A DNA stretch of 64,000 nucleotides from Caballeronia ptereochthonis. GTDB taxonomy: Bacteria; Pseudomonadota; Gammaproteobacteria; Burkholderiales; Burkholderiaceae. Location of the stretch: the NCBI RefSeq assembly GCF_001545075.1, contig NZ_FCOB02000039.1:1-64000 (forward strand), in the 5' to 3' direction. This document shows positions 57,278-64,000 of this stretch, in pieces. How positions within the stretch are numbered: the first letter of the stretch is position 1; every line of letters starts with the position of its first letter. The translations under genes were made by a program, and so were the position numbers. The notes below the pieces were generated by a model, which searched no databases, was not told the origin of the DNA, and saw only the letters and a program-made list of their open reading frames with translations.

Positions 57278-58217
57278 GGCCGACATTCCCGTCGTGCCGC
57301 TCGCGCGCATCGCGGCGGCGCGCGTGCTGGTGGTCGGCGACGTGATGCTCGACCGCTACTGGTTCGGCGACGTCAACCGAATTTCGCCCGAAGCGCCCGT
57401 GCCCGTCGTGCACGTGCAGAAGAAGGAAGACCGCCTGGGGGGCGCGGCGAACGTCGCGCGCAACGCGGCGGCGCTAGGCGCTCAGGCCGGGCTGCTCTGC
57501 GTGGTCGGCCATGACGAGCCGGGCGAACGCATCGTCGAACTGCTCAGCGAGAGCAAGGTGGCGGCGCATCTCGAACGCGATCCCGAGTTGCTCACGACCA
57601 TCAAGCTGCGCGTGCTTTCACGCCAGCAGCAGCTGCTGCGCGTGGACTTCGAGAACACGCCGAATCACGAAGTGCTGCGCGCGTGCCTCGCGCGCTTCAC
57701 GGATATCCTGCCGCAGCACGACGTGATCCTCATGTCCGACTACGCCAAGGGCGGCCTCACGCACGTCACGCAGATGATCGCCGACGCGAAGCGCGCCGGA
57801 AAGCCGGTGCTCGTCGATCCGAAGGGCGACGACTGGGACCGCTATCGCGGCGCCACGCTCATCACGCCGAATCGCGCCGAACTGCGCGAAGTGATCGGGC
57901 AATGGAAGTCCGAGGAAGACCTGCAGGAACGCGTGACGAAACTGCGCGCGGACCTGGAGCTCGGCGCACTGCTGCTCACGCGCTCCGAGGAAGGCATGAC
58001 GCTCTTCACGGAGAACCAGGTGCTGCACACTTCGGCCGAAGCACGCGAAGTGTATGATGTCTCGGGCGCGGGCGACACCGTCATCGCAACGGTCGCGACC
58101 ATGCTGGGCGCGGGTGTGCCGCTCGTCGACTCGATCGTCTATGCGAACCGCGCGGCGGGCATCGTCGTGGGCAAGCTCGGCACGGCGACCGTCGACTACA
58201 ACGAACTCTTCGCCTGA
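57243..58217 (+). CDS. hldE: D-glycero-beta-D-manno-heptose-7-phosphate kinase
   Basis: A 324-residue PfkB-family sugar kinase corresponding to the kinase half of E. coli HldE (also named RfaE1 or HldA). [20 protein letters not shown] near residue 30, [16 protein letters not shown] near 62 and the C-terminal [17 protein letters not shown] show the fold. There is no adenylyltransferase domain, so that step must be encoded elsewhere. It overlaps ugd by 35 bp and precedes hldD by 18 bp, so it belongs to an ADP-heptose supply unit for LPS core. Confidence 0.93.
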   Translation: MSNSTATATASKADIPVVPLARIAAARVLVVGDVMLDRYWFGDVNRISPEAPVPVVHVQKKEDRLGGAANVARNAAALGAQAGLLCVVGHDEPGERIVELLSESKVAAHLERDPELLTTIKLRVLSRQQQLLRVDFENTPNHEVLRACLARFTDILPQHDVILMSDYAKGGLTHVTQMIADAKRAGKPVLVDPKGDDWDRYRGATLITPNRAELREVIGQWKSEEDLQERVTKLRADLELGALLLTRSEEGMTLFTENQVLHTSAEAREVYDVSGAGDTVIATVATMLGAGVPLVDSIVYANRAAGIVVGKLGTATVDYNELFA

Positions 58218-58235
58218 TCTTATCTGACAATCGCC

Positions 58236-59228
58236 ATGACTATCATCGTTACCGGTGCGGCCGGATTCATCGGCAGCAATATCGTCAAGGCGCTCAACGA
58301 GCGCGGCGAGAATCGCGTGATTGCGGTGGACAACCTCACGCGCGCCGACAAGTTCAAGAACCTCGTCGATTGCGAGATCGACGATTACCTCGATAAAACC
58401 GAGTTCGTCGAGCGCTTCACGCGCGGCGATTTCGGCCGCGTGCGCGCGGTGTTCCATGAAGGCGCCTGTTCGGACACGATGGAAACCGACGGTCGCTACA
58501 TGATGGACAACAACTTCCGCTACAGCCGCGACGTGATGGATGCGTGCCTCGCGCAGGGCGCGCAGTTCCTGTATGCGTCTTCGGCGGCGACGTATGGCGG
58601 ATCGAGCCGCTTCGTCGAGGAGCGCGAGTACGAGAAGCCGCTCAACGTCTACGGCTACTCGAAGTTCCTCTTCGATCAGATCGTGCGTCAGGTGTTGCCG
58701 CAGGCGAAAAGCCAGATCGTCGGCTTTCGCTACTTCAACGTGTATGGCCCGCGCGAAACGCACAAGGGGCGCATGGCGTCGGTCGCGTTCCACAACTTCA
58801 ACCAGTTCCGCTCGGAAGGCAAGGTCAAGCTCTTCGGCGAATACAACGGCTATGCGGCCGGCGAGCAGACGCGCGATTTCATCTCGGTCGAAGACGTGGT
58901 CAAGGTGAATCTGTTCTTCTTCGATCATCCGGAGAAGTCGGGCATCTTCAACCTCGGCACCGGACGCGCACAGCCGTTCAACGACATCGCATCATCGGTC
59001 GTCAATTCGCTGCGCGCGCTGAACGGCGAGGCGACCCTCTCGCTCGCGGAACTCGTGCAGCGCGGGCTCATCGAGTACATTCCGTTCCCGGATGCGCTGC
59101 GCGGCAAGTACCAGTGCTTCACGCAGGCGGACCAGTCGCGCCTGCGCGCGGCAGGTTACGACGCGCCTTTTCTGACGGTTCAGGAAGGCGTCGACCGCTA
59201 CGTGCGTTGGCTGTTCGGCCAGCTATAA
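58236..59228 (+). CDS. hldD: ADP-glyceromanno-heptose 6-epimerase
   Basis: A 330-residue SDR epimerase that makes ADP-L-glycero-D-manno-heptose for LPS inner core. The NADP motif is [16 protein letters not shown] near residue 5, the catalytic Tyr-Lys is in [11 protein letters not shown] near 138, and [19 protein letters not shown] is a hallmark of HldD. It is 18 bp after the heptose kinase. Confidence 0.97.
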   Translation: MTIIVTGAAGFIGSNIVKALNERGENRVIAVDNLTRADKFKNLVDCEIDDYLDKTEFVERFTRGDFGRVRAVFHEGACSDTMETDGRYMMDNNFRYSRDVMDACLAQGAQFLYASSAATYGGSSRFVEEREYEKPLNVYGYSKFLFDQIVRQVLPQAKSQIVGFRYFNVYGPRETHKGRMASVAFHNFNQFRSEGKVKLFGEYNGYAAGEQTRDFISVEDVVKVNLFFFDHPEKSGIFNLGTGRAQPFNDIASSVVNSLRALNGEATLSLAELVQRGLIEYIPFPDALRGKYQCFTQADQSRLRAAGYDAPFLTVQEGVDRYVRWLFGQL

Positions 59229-59303
59229 ACGCGTTTCGAGTCTCTCTACACTGGGTCTCGCGGTCGGCACTGTCGCCGACCGGTTCTTCACGGAGACTCA
59301 GTC

Positions 59304-59690
59304 ATGTTCAAGCAAGCACGCTCGACGATCGCCGCGTTCGCGCTGGCCCTTTCCATCGGTACCGCGTTCGCGGCCGTCGACGTCAATACCGCCAGTTCCG
59401 ATGCGCTGCGCGGCGTCAAGGGCATCGGCCCGGCGAAGGCGAAAGCCATTCTCGACGAGCGTCAGGCCCACGGCCCCTTCAAGGACGCCAACGATCTCAG
59501 CACGCGCGTGAAAGGCCTGGGTGGCAAGACCGTCCAGCGCCTCGAAGCGGAAGGGCTGACGATCGGCGCCGCGCCGAAGACGGCGGCAGCCGCGCCGGGC
59601 AATGCCGCACCGCCCGGCGCGGCGAACTCGGCCGTCGCGACGCCGGTTTCGGCGTCGACCTCGGCTAAGCCCGTCGTCGTGAAGAAATAG
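59304..59690 (+). CDS. ComEA family helix-hairpin-helix protein
   Basis: A 128-residue exported DNA-binding protein. The signal peptide ends AFA-AVDV. The mature part has the tandem HhH motif VDVNTASSDALRGVKGIGPAKAKAILDE-like block of ComEA (split at residues 25-50), then a low-complexity Ala-rich tail ending in KPVVVKK. ComEA proteins hold incoming DNA in the periplasm during transformation. It is 75 bp after hldD. Confidence 0.87.
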   Translation: MFKQARSTIAAFALALSIGTAFAAVDVNTASSDALRGVKGIGPAKAKAILDERQAHGPFKDANDLSTRVKGLGGKTVQRLEAEGLTIGAAPKTAAAAPGNAAPPGAANSAVATPVSASTSAKPVVVKK

Positions 59691-59779
59691 CGCTGCGTGG
59701 CGCGTGCGGCCGGGGCAGGTCGCACGCATGGCTCTTCGCCCGGATTCGGCTCCTTCAGCCTTCGGATGTTCTTGGGCTC

Positions 59780-59808
59780 CCCGCGGCTTGCCTCTCCGCG
59801 GGTTTTTT
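59780..59808 (+). terminator. Terminator after the comEA-like gene
   Basis: Stem CCCGCGG / CCGCGGG with a 9-nt loop and six Ts, 90 bp after the comEA-like stop. The rest of the 304-bp gap to cysM holds the cysM -10. Confidence 0.85.
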
Positions 59809-59920
59809 GCGTCCGTTGACTGCGCGCATGCGAGGTGTCGGATCTGTCAGTCGGCTTTCGTTTCGCGCGGCAAACCATCCGCGCGTCAGGGGTGCGCCGG
59901 CATCGGGAGAACCAGTGGGC

Positions 59921-59926
59921 TACAAT
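59921..59926 (+). promoter_or_regulatory. -10 element for cysM
   Basis: TACAAT preceded by GTGGGC. A start of transcription about 7 bp later would lie at or after the in-frame ATG 59929, so that ATG could not be used. This supports the start at 59995. No good -35 is visible. Confidence 0.45.
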
Positions 59927-59994
59927 CGATGAACCCCCATATCAAAATCCCGCGCCAGACGCTCGCGCCCGTGGGACACGAATCCGCTCCGCAT

Positions 59995-60897
59995 ATGGCT
60001 TACATGACTATCGAAGACACGGTCGGCAACACGCCGCTCGTGCAACTCGTCCGCGTCGTGGACGACGAAATCCGCAGCCGCAACAACGTCGTGCTGGGCA
60101 AGCTCGAGGGCAATAATCCGGCGGGCTCGGTGAAGGACCGCCCGGCCTTGTCGATGATCAGGAAAGCTGAGGAGCGCGGCCGCATCAAGCCGGGCGATAC
60201 GCTCATCGAGGCGACGAGCGGCAATACCGGCATCGCGCTCGCGATGGCCGCCGCGATGCGCGGCTACAAGATGGTGCTGCTCATGCCGGAAGACCTGTCG
60301 GTCGAGCGCCGTCAGAGCATGGCCGCGTATGGCGCGGAGATCGTGCTCACGCCGGTCACGGGCGGCATGGAGTACGCGCGCGATCTCGCCGATCAGATGC
60401 AGCGCGACGGCCGCGGGATCATCCTCGACCAGTTCGCGAACCCCGACAACCCGCTCGCGCATTACGAAGGCACCGGCCCGGAACTGTGGCGTCAGACGGA
60501 AGGCGGCATCACGCATTTCGTCTCGTCGATGGGCACGACCGGCACGATCATGGGCGTGTCGAAGTATCTGAAGGAGCAGAACCAGAAGATCGAGATCATC
60601 GGCGCGCAGCCGGAAGAGGGCTCGCGCATTCCGGGCATCCGCAAGTGGCCGGAAGCGTATCTGCCGAAGATTTTCGATCGCAGCCGCGTGGATCGCGTGG
60701 AGAACGTGAGTCAGGCGGCGTCGGAGGCGATGGCGCGGCGCCTCGCCTCGGTCGAAGGCATTTTCGCGGGCATCTCGTCGGGCGGCGCATGCGAAGTCGC
60801 GCTGCGCATCGCGCGTCAGGTCGAGAACGCGACGATCGTGTTCATCGTCTGCGATCGCGGCGATCGTTATCTGTCGACGGGCGTGTTTCCCGCGTAA
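59995..60897 (+). CDS. cysM: Cysteine synthase B
   Basis: A 300-residue PLP enzyme that makes cysteine (or S-sulfocysteine from thiosulfate) from O-acetylserine. The PLP lysine is in NNPAGSVKDRPALS near residue 46 and the phosphate loop is EATSGNTGIALA near 74. The start at 59995 (MAYMTIEDTVGNTPLV) agrees with the family. An upstream ATG at 59929 is disfavoured by the -10 element. A strong terminator follows. Confidence 0.95.
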   Translation: MAYMTIEDTVGNTPLVQLVRVVDDEIRSRNNVVLGKLEGNNPAGSVKDRPALSMIRKAEERGRIKPGDTLIEATSGNTGIALAMAAAMRGYKMVLLMPEDLSVERRQSMAAYGAEIVLTPVTGGMEYARDLADQMQRDGRGIILDQFANPDNPLAHYEGTGPELWRQTEGGITHFVSSMGTTGTIMGVSKYLKEQNQKIEIIGAQPEEGSRIPGIRKWPEAYLPKIFDRSRVDRVENVSQAASEAMARRLASVEGIFAGISSGGACEVALRIARQVENATIVFIVCDRGDRYLSTGVFPA

Positions 60898-60923
60898 GGC
60901 TGCGATTTCGACCGCTCAATGAG

Positions 60924-60948
60924 AAAACCCCGGCATGCCGGGGTTTTT
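60924..60948. terminator. Bidirectional terminator between cysM and mltB
   Basis: Stem AAACCCCGG / CCGGGGTTT with loop CAT, A-run before and T-run after, between convergent genes. Confidence 0.92.
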
Positions 60949-60970
60949 CATACGCGAAGCGAGCGGGGCA

Positions 60971-62143
60971 TCATTGCGAGCTCGCGCCCGTGTCGCCCGC
61001 CATTATGCGCGCCTTCACCGCCTCGCCGAGCTGATACACCGCGAGCGCATAGAAGAAGCTGCGGTTGTAGCGCGTGAGCACGTAGAAATTCTTGAGCCCG
61101 AGCGTGTACTCGGTCGTGCGGCCGGGCGTCGGCAGATCGACGACGGTGAGCGGCGTCGGCGCTTCAGCCGCGATGTTCAATCCCGGCTCGTTGAGCAGCA
61201 TGCCGGCCTTCGTCAGTTGAGCCAGCGACCAGTGCGGTTCCGGCGAGCCATCTGCCGCCGCCTGCGCGATGCCCTGACTGCCGACGTCGCCCGCGATGCG
61301 CCACACGACCGGACGGCCCGGCTCCCAGCCGTTCTGCTTCAGGTAGTTCGCCACGCTGCCGATGGCGTCCGCCTGGCTCGTGCGCAGATCGATGCGGCTG
61401 TTGCCGTCGTAATCGACGGCGTACTGCACGATGCTGCTCGGCAGGAATTGCGGAATGCCGATCGCGCCGGTGTACGAGCCCAGCACGGTCGTCGGATCGA
61501 TTTGCGAATCGCGCGTCCAGACGAGCAGGTCTTCCAGGTTCTTGCGGAAGGTCGTCATGCGCTCGGCGCGGTTCGGTGTGCTCGGATAGTCGAAGGTGAG
61601 CGTGGTCAGCGCGTCCAGCGCGCGGAAGTTGCCCATGTAACGGCCATAGATCGTCTCGACGCCGATGATCCCGACGATGATCTCCGGCGGCACGCCGAAC
61701 TGCTCCGCGGCGCGCTGCAGGGTTGCCTGGTTGGCGCGCCAGAACTTCACGCCCGCATTGATGCGCACGGGCTCGATGAAGCGCGCCTGATACGCGCGCC
61801 AGTTCTTGGCCGCAGGCGTGGGCGAGGGCAGCACGAGCTTGGCCGCCGTGGCCGAATAACTCACGCGGCCGAACAGGTCGTGCAGCGCTGCCGGATCGAA
61901 GTCGTAGCGCGCGACCATGTCGTTGATGAAGGCATCGACATTCGGATTGTTCGCGTAACGCTGCGGCACGATCTCTTCTTCGAACATCTGCCCTTGCGGT
62001 GTCGCGGTCTGCGGTTGCTGCGACTGCGCAAAGGCACTGTTGCCTGAGAGAAAGCCGAGCGCGCAGACGAGAGAAGCGATGAGCGCGCGCTTTGCCGGCT
62101 TGAACGGGGCCGTGAGGTCGAACGGAGCAAACTGAAAAGTCAT
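60971..62143 (-). CDS. mltB: Membrane-bound lytic murein transglycosylase B
   Basis: A 390-residue periplasmic enzyme that cleaves the glycan strands of peptidoglycan with anhydromuramic acid ends. The start at 62143 gives a signal peptide ending AFA-QSQQ; there is no lipobox cysteine, so it is probably soluble. The catalytic Glu is in GIIGVETIYGRYMGNF near residue 160. LGSYTGAIGIPQFLPSSIVQ near 220 is another MltB block. It converges with cysM and diverges from the amidohydrolase-like gene. Confidence 0.94.
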   Translation of the reverse strand: MTFQFAPFDLTAPFKPAKRALIASLVCALGFLSGNSAFAQSQQPQTATPQGQMFEEEIVPQRYANNPNVDAFINDMVARYDFDPAALHDLFGRVSYSATAAKLVLPSPTPAAKNWRAYQARFIEPVRINAGVKFWRANQATLQRAAEQFGVPPEIIVGIIGVETIYGRYMGNFRALDALTTLTFDYPSTPNRAERMTTFRKNLEDLLVWTRDSQIDPTTVLGSYTGAIGIPQFLPSSIVQYAVDYDGNSRIDLRTSQADAIGSVANYLKQNGWEPGRPVVWRIAGDVGSQGIAQAAADGSPEPHWSLAQLTKAGMLLNEPGLNIAAEAPTPLTVVDLPTPGRTTEYTLGLKNFYVLTRYNRSFFYALAVYQLGEAVKARIMAGDTGASSQ

Positions 62144-62309
62144 GGTGTGCGTGGTTGGGGCAGTTGGGGCGATGCCGGATGTTCGGGCGGCGCAATGCCT
62201 TGAAGCTGGCTTGTGAAGTTGAATCGATCCGAAACGATCCGCACGATTCTCAACGAAACGCAACAGCCTGCAACGTGCCGCGCGCAATGGCTCGGCCGGC
62301 GAGGCGTCG

Positions 62310-62345
62310 GGGCAGTATAACCGACGCTCCGCGCCCATACTGCCC
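62310..62345. promoter_or_regulatory. Inverted repeat in the mltB-HDAC gap
   Basis: GGGCAGTAT (62310-62318) and ATACTGCCC (62337-62345) form a perfect 9-bp dyad with 18 bp between. The left arm holds a minus-strand TATACT that may be the mltB -10. The remaining 327-bp gap shows nothing else. It could be an operator. Confidence 0.45.
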
Positions 62346-62470
62346 ATGCGGCGGCGGGAGGGCGGCCGCACCGAACGGTGTGGTAACTTAACGTCAAATG
62401 CGCGGCCCGTGGTCGCGTATGACGAAAAAACACGAGACGAGAGCCGACTAAAGCGGCATTGCGAGACATC

Positions 62471-63394
62471 ATGGCCACCGGCTTTTACTCCCACCCCGAC
62501 TGCCTGCAACACGACAACGGCGAGTGGCATCCCGAGTGCCCGGCGCGCTTGCAGGCGATCGAGGATCAACTGATCGCGAGCCGGATCGATACGTTCATCG
62601 AGCGCGAGGAAGCGCCGCTCGCCGAGGAAGCCGACCTCGCGCGCGTGCATACGCAGGCGCACATCGATTACATCAAGAGCCGCACGCCGGAGCACGGCCG
62701 AAGCGAACTCGACCCGGACACGTCGATGTGCCCCGAGTCCTATCGCGCGGCATTGCGCGCGGCGGGCGCGGCGATCGCGGCCACCGATGCGGTCATCGAA
62801 GGGCGCTACGACAACGCCTTCTGCAGCGTGCGCCCGCCGGGCCATCACGCGGAGCCCGCGCGCGCGATGGGCTTCTGCCTCTTCAACAACGTCGCGATCG
62901 CCGCGCGCCATGCGCTCGAGGTGCACGGCCTGCAGCGCGTCGCGATCGTCGACTTCGACGTGCATCACGGCAACGGCACCGAGGCCGCCTTCAGCGGCGA
63001 CTCGCGCGTGCTGATGTGCAGCTTTTTCCAGCATCCGTTCTATCCGTTCAGCGGCGCCGGCAATCACGCGTCCAACATGGTCAACGTGCCGCTGCCGGCG
63101 CGCACCAAGGGCATGCAGGTGCGCGAGGTCGTCGACATGATGTGGCTGCCGCGGCTCGAGGAATTCAAGCCGCAGATGATCTTCTTCTCCGCCGGCTTCG
63201 ATGCGCACCGCGAGGACGACATGGGCAACATGGGCTTGGTCGAGGACGACTACGCGTGGATCACCGAGCAGATTCGCGCGGTGGCCAAGCGCCATGCGCA
63301 AGGGCGCATCGTGAGCTGTCTGGAAGGCGGCTACAACCTCTCGGCGCTCGGGCGCAGCGTCGTCGCGCATCTGCGCGCGCTCGCCGAGATCTAG
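62471..63394 (+). CDS. Histone deacetylase family protein
   Basis: A 307-residue zinc-dependent deacetylase of the bacterial HDAC/acetylpolyamine amidohydrolase group. RPPGHHAEPARAMGFCLFNN near residue 124 holds the catalytic His pair, DFDVHHGNGTEAAF near 162 the zinc-binding Asp and His, and SAGFDAH near 238 the second Asp. CLEGGYNLSALG is the C-terminal loop. Acetylated polyamines or proteins are possible substrates; the true one is unknown. The start at 62471 gives the family N-terminus (MATGFYSHPDC). Confidence 0.9.
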   Translation: MATGFYSHPDCLQHDNGEWHPECPARLQAIEDQLIASRIDTFIEREEAPLAEEADLARVHTQAHIDYIKSRTPEHGRSELDPDTSMCPESYRAALRAAGAAIAATDAVIEGRYDNAFCSVRPPGHHAEPARAMGFCLFNNVAIAARHALEVHGLQRVAIVDFDVHHGNGTEAAFSGDSRVLMCSFFQHPFYPFSGAGNHASNMVNVPLPARTKGMQVREVVDMMWLPRLEEFKPQMIFFSAGFDAHREDDMGNMGLVEDDYAWITEQIRAVAKRHAQGRIVSCLEGGYNLSALGRSVVAHLRALAEI

Positions 63395-64000
63395 CCAGGC
63401 GCGTGCGTGCGCGCGTAGTCCGCGCGCACGAGCGTCCAGTCGATCAGTTCACGGATCACGCGGTCGCGGTCGAGATCGTTCAGCGTTTCGTGCACGCTGC
63501 CTTCGTAGAGCGCGAGCGTGCTGTCGGTCGATCCGACGTTCGCCTCGAATTCGCGGCTGCCGGCGGGATCGCAGATTGCGTCCGCCGAGCCGTGAAAGAC
63601 GAGCAGCGGCAACGTAATCGCGCCGCGCTTCGCCGCGACGCGATCCATTCCAGCGAGAATCTGCGCGGCGGTGCGAGCGGGAACCGGACCGTGATGCACG
63701 AGCGGGTCGCGCCTGTAGGCCTCGACGACACCAGGCGCGCGCGAGAGCAGCGCGGGATCGATGCTGAATGCCGCCATGCGCGGCGCGACCAGTCCCTTGA
63801 TGCGGCTCAGGCTTACCTTCCAGCGCGGTGCGCCCGCGCCGACCTTCAACGCGGGACTCGACAGGATCAGCCCGGCAAGCTTCCTTTCCTGAGCGCGTTC
63901 GGCGGCGTAGAGCGCCGCGACGGCGCCGCCCATGCTGTGCCCCATCAGAAAGAGCGGCGTGCCGGCAGGCGGCGTCGCTGCGCAGGCTTCGAGCAGCACG
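63391..64000 (-). CDS. Alpha/beta hydrolase, lysophospholipase/monoacylglycerol lipase type (partial)
   Basis: The last 202 residues of a hydrolase; the 5' end is outside the window. The nucleophile elbow is GHSMGG, the acid is in HGSADAICDPAG and the His in GSVHETLND, so the Ser-Asp-His triad is complete. It resembles Hydrolase_4/PldB-type monoacylglycerol lipases. Its stop overlaps the end of the HDAC-like gene by four bases on the opposite strand. Confidence 0.88.
   Translation of the reverse strand, partial: VLLEACAATPPAGTPLFLMGHSMGGAVAALYAAERAQERKLAGLILSSPALKVGAGAPRWKVSLSRIKGLVAPRMAAFSIDPALLSRAPGVVEAYRRDPLVHHGPVPARTAAQILAGMDRVAAKRGAITLPLLVFHGSADAICDPAGSREFEANVGSTDSTLALYEGSVHETLNDLDRDRVIRELIDWTLVRADYARTHAPG

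Noticed and set aside
59929-59994. Earlier ATG for cysM (MNPHIKIPRQ)
   Set aside because: A -10 element sits just before it, so transcription would start too late, and homologues begin at MAYxTIEDT.

Overview
The window is high-GC DNA from the primary chromosome of a Burkholderiaceae bacterium, most likely Caballeronia or Paraburkholderia. The evidence is the conserved block gyrA, DUF2059, serC, pheA, tyrA, aroA, cmk, rpsA, ihfB, lapA, lapB, ugd, hldE, hldD, comEA, cysM, the ompA-ubiG-gph-ssrA cluster, the soluble NAD-linked formate dehydrogenase operon, and a dispersed palindromic repeat that I associate with these genera from memory. No prophage, insertion sequence, CRISPR array, rRNA or tRNA gene was seen. 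One tmRNA gene is present.

Layout. 139-5222 (minus): urea ABC transporter urtABCD, with a sigma-54 promoter and a possible NtrC site upstream and a repeat unit directly after urtD where urtE would be expected. 5433-6076: a 644-bp near-palindrome made of two inverted repeat units. 6136-9923 (minus): a catabolic cluster of aldehyde dehydrogenase, short-chain dehydrogenase and MFS permease. 10159-14984 (plus, apart from a small GIY-YIG gene): ppa, a DUF482-type acyltransferase, a long NAD synthetase and P-II. 15194-22891: CPA2 antiporter, a C26 glutamine amidotransferase, DUF2968, an unknown membrane protein, a GNAT and a citrate-type symporter. 22968-26318: a TPR/GT9-like protein, then a zinc-type ArsR repressor with its operator and CDF exporter. 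26400-28136: a flavin monooxygenase. 28201-33444 (minus): fdsGBA and fdsD, divergent from a ModE-like regulator. 34804-39051: a small secreted protein, a GT4 glycosyltransferase and a large PIG-L/lectin/FG-GAP secreted protein. 39233-39351: a candidate three-hairpin RNA. 39420-42166 (minus): ssrA, gph, ubiG, ompA. 42838-60897 (plus): the housekeeping block. 60971-64000: mltB, a histone-deacetylase-like amidohydrolase and a truncated alpha/beta hydrolase.

The genes suggest nitrogen-controlled urea uptake, P-II signalling beside NAD synthesis, formate oxidation as an energy source, serine/phenylalanine/tyrosine/chorismate synthesis in one run, and LPS heptose, LapAB and UDP-glucuronate supply to the envelope. 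The points most worth a second look are the long palindrome, the three-hairpin RNA beside ssrA, the kind of NAD synthetase next to P-II, the ModE-like regulator of fds, and the GyrA quinolone-region sequence. All similarity statements rest on reading the sequence and memory of the families; no search was run.
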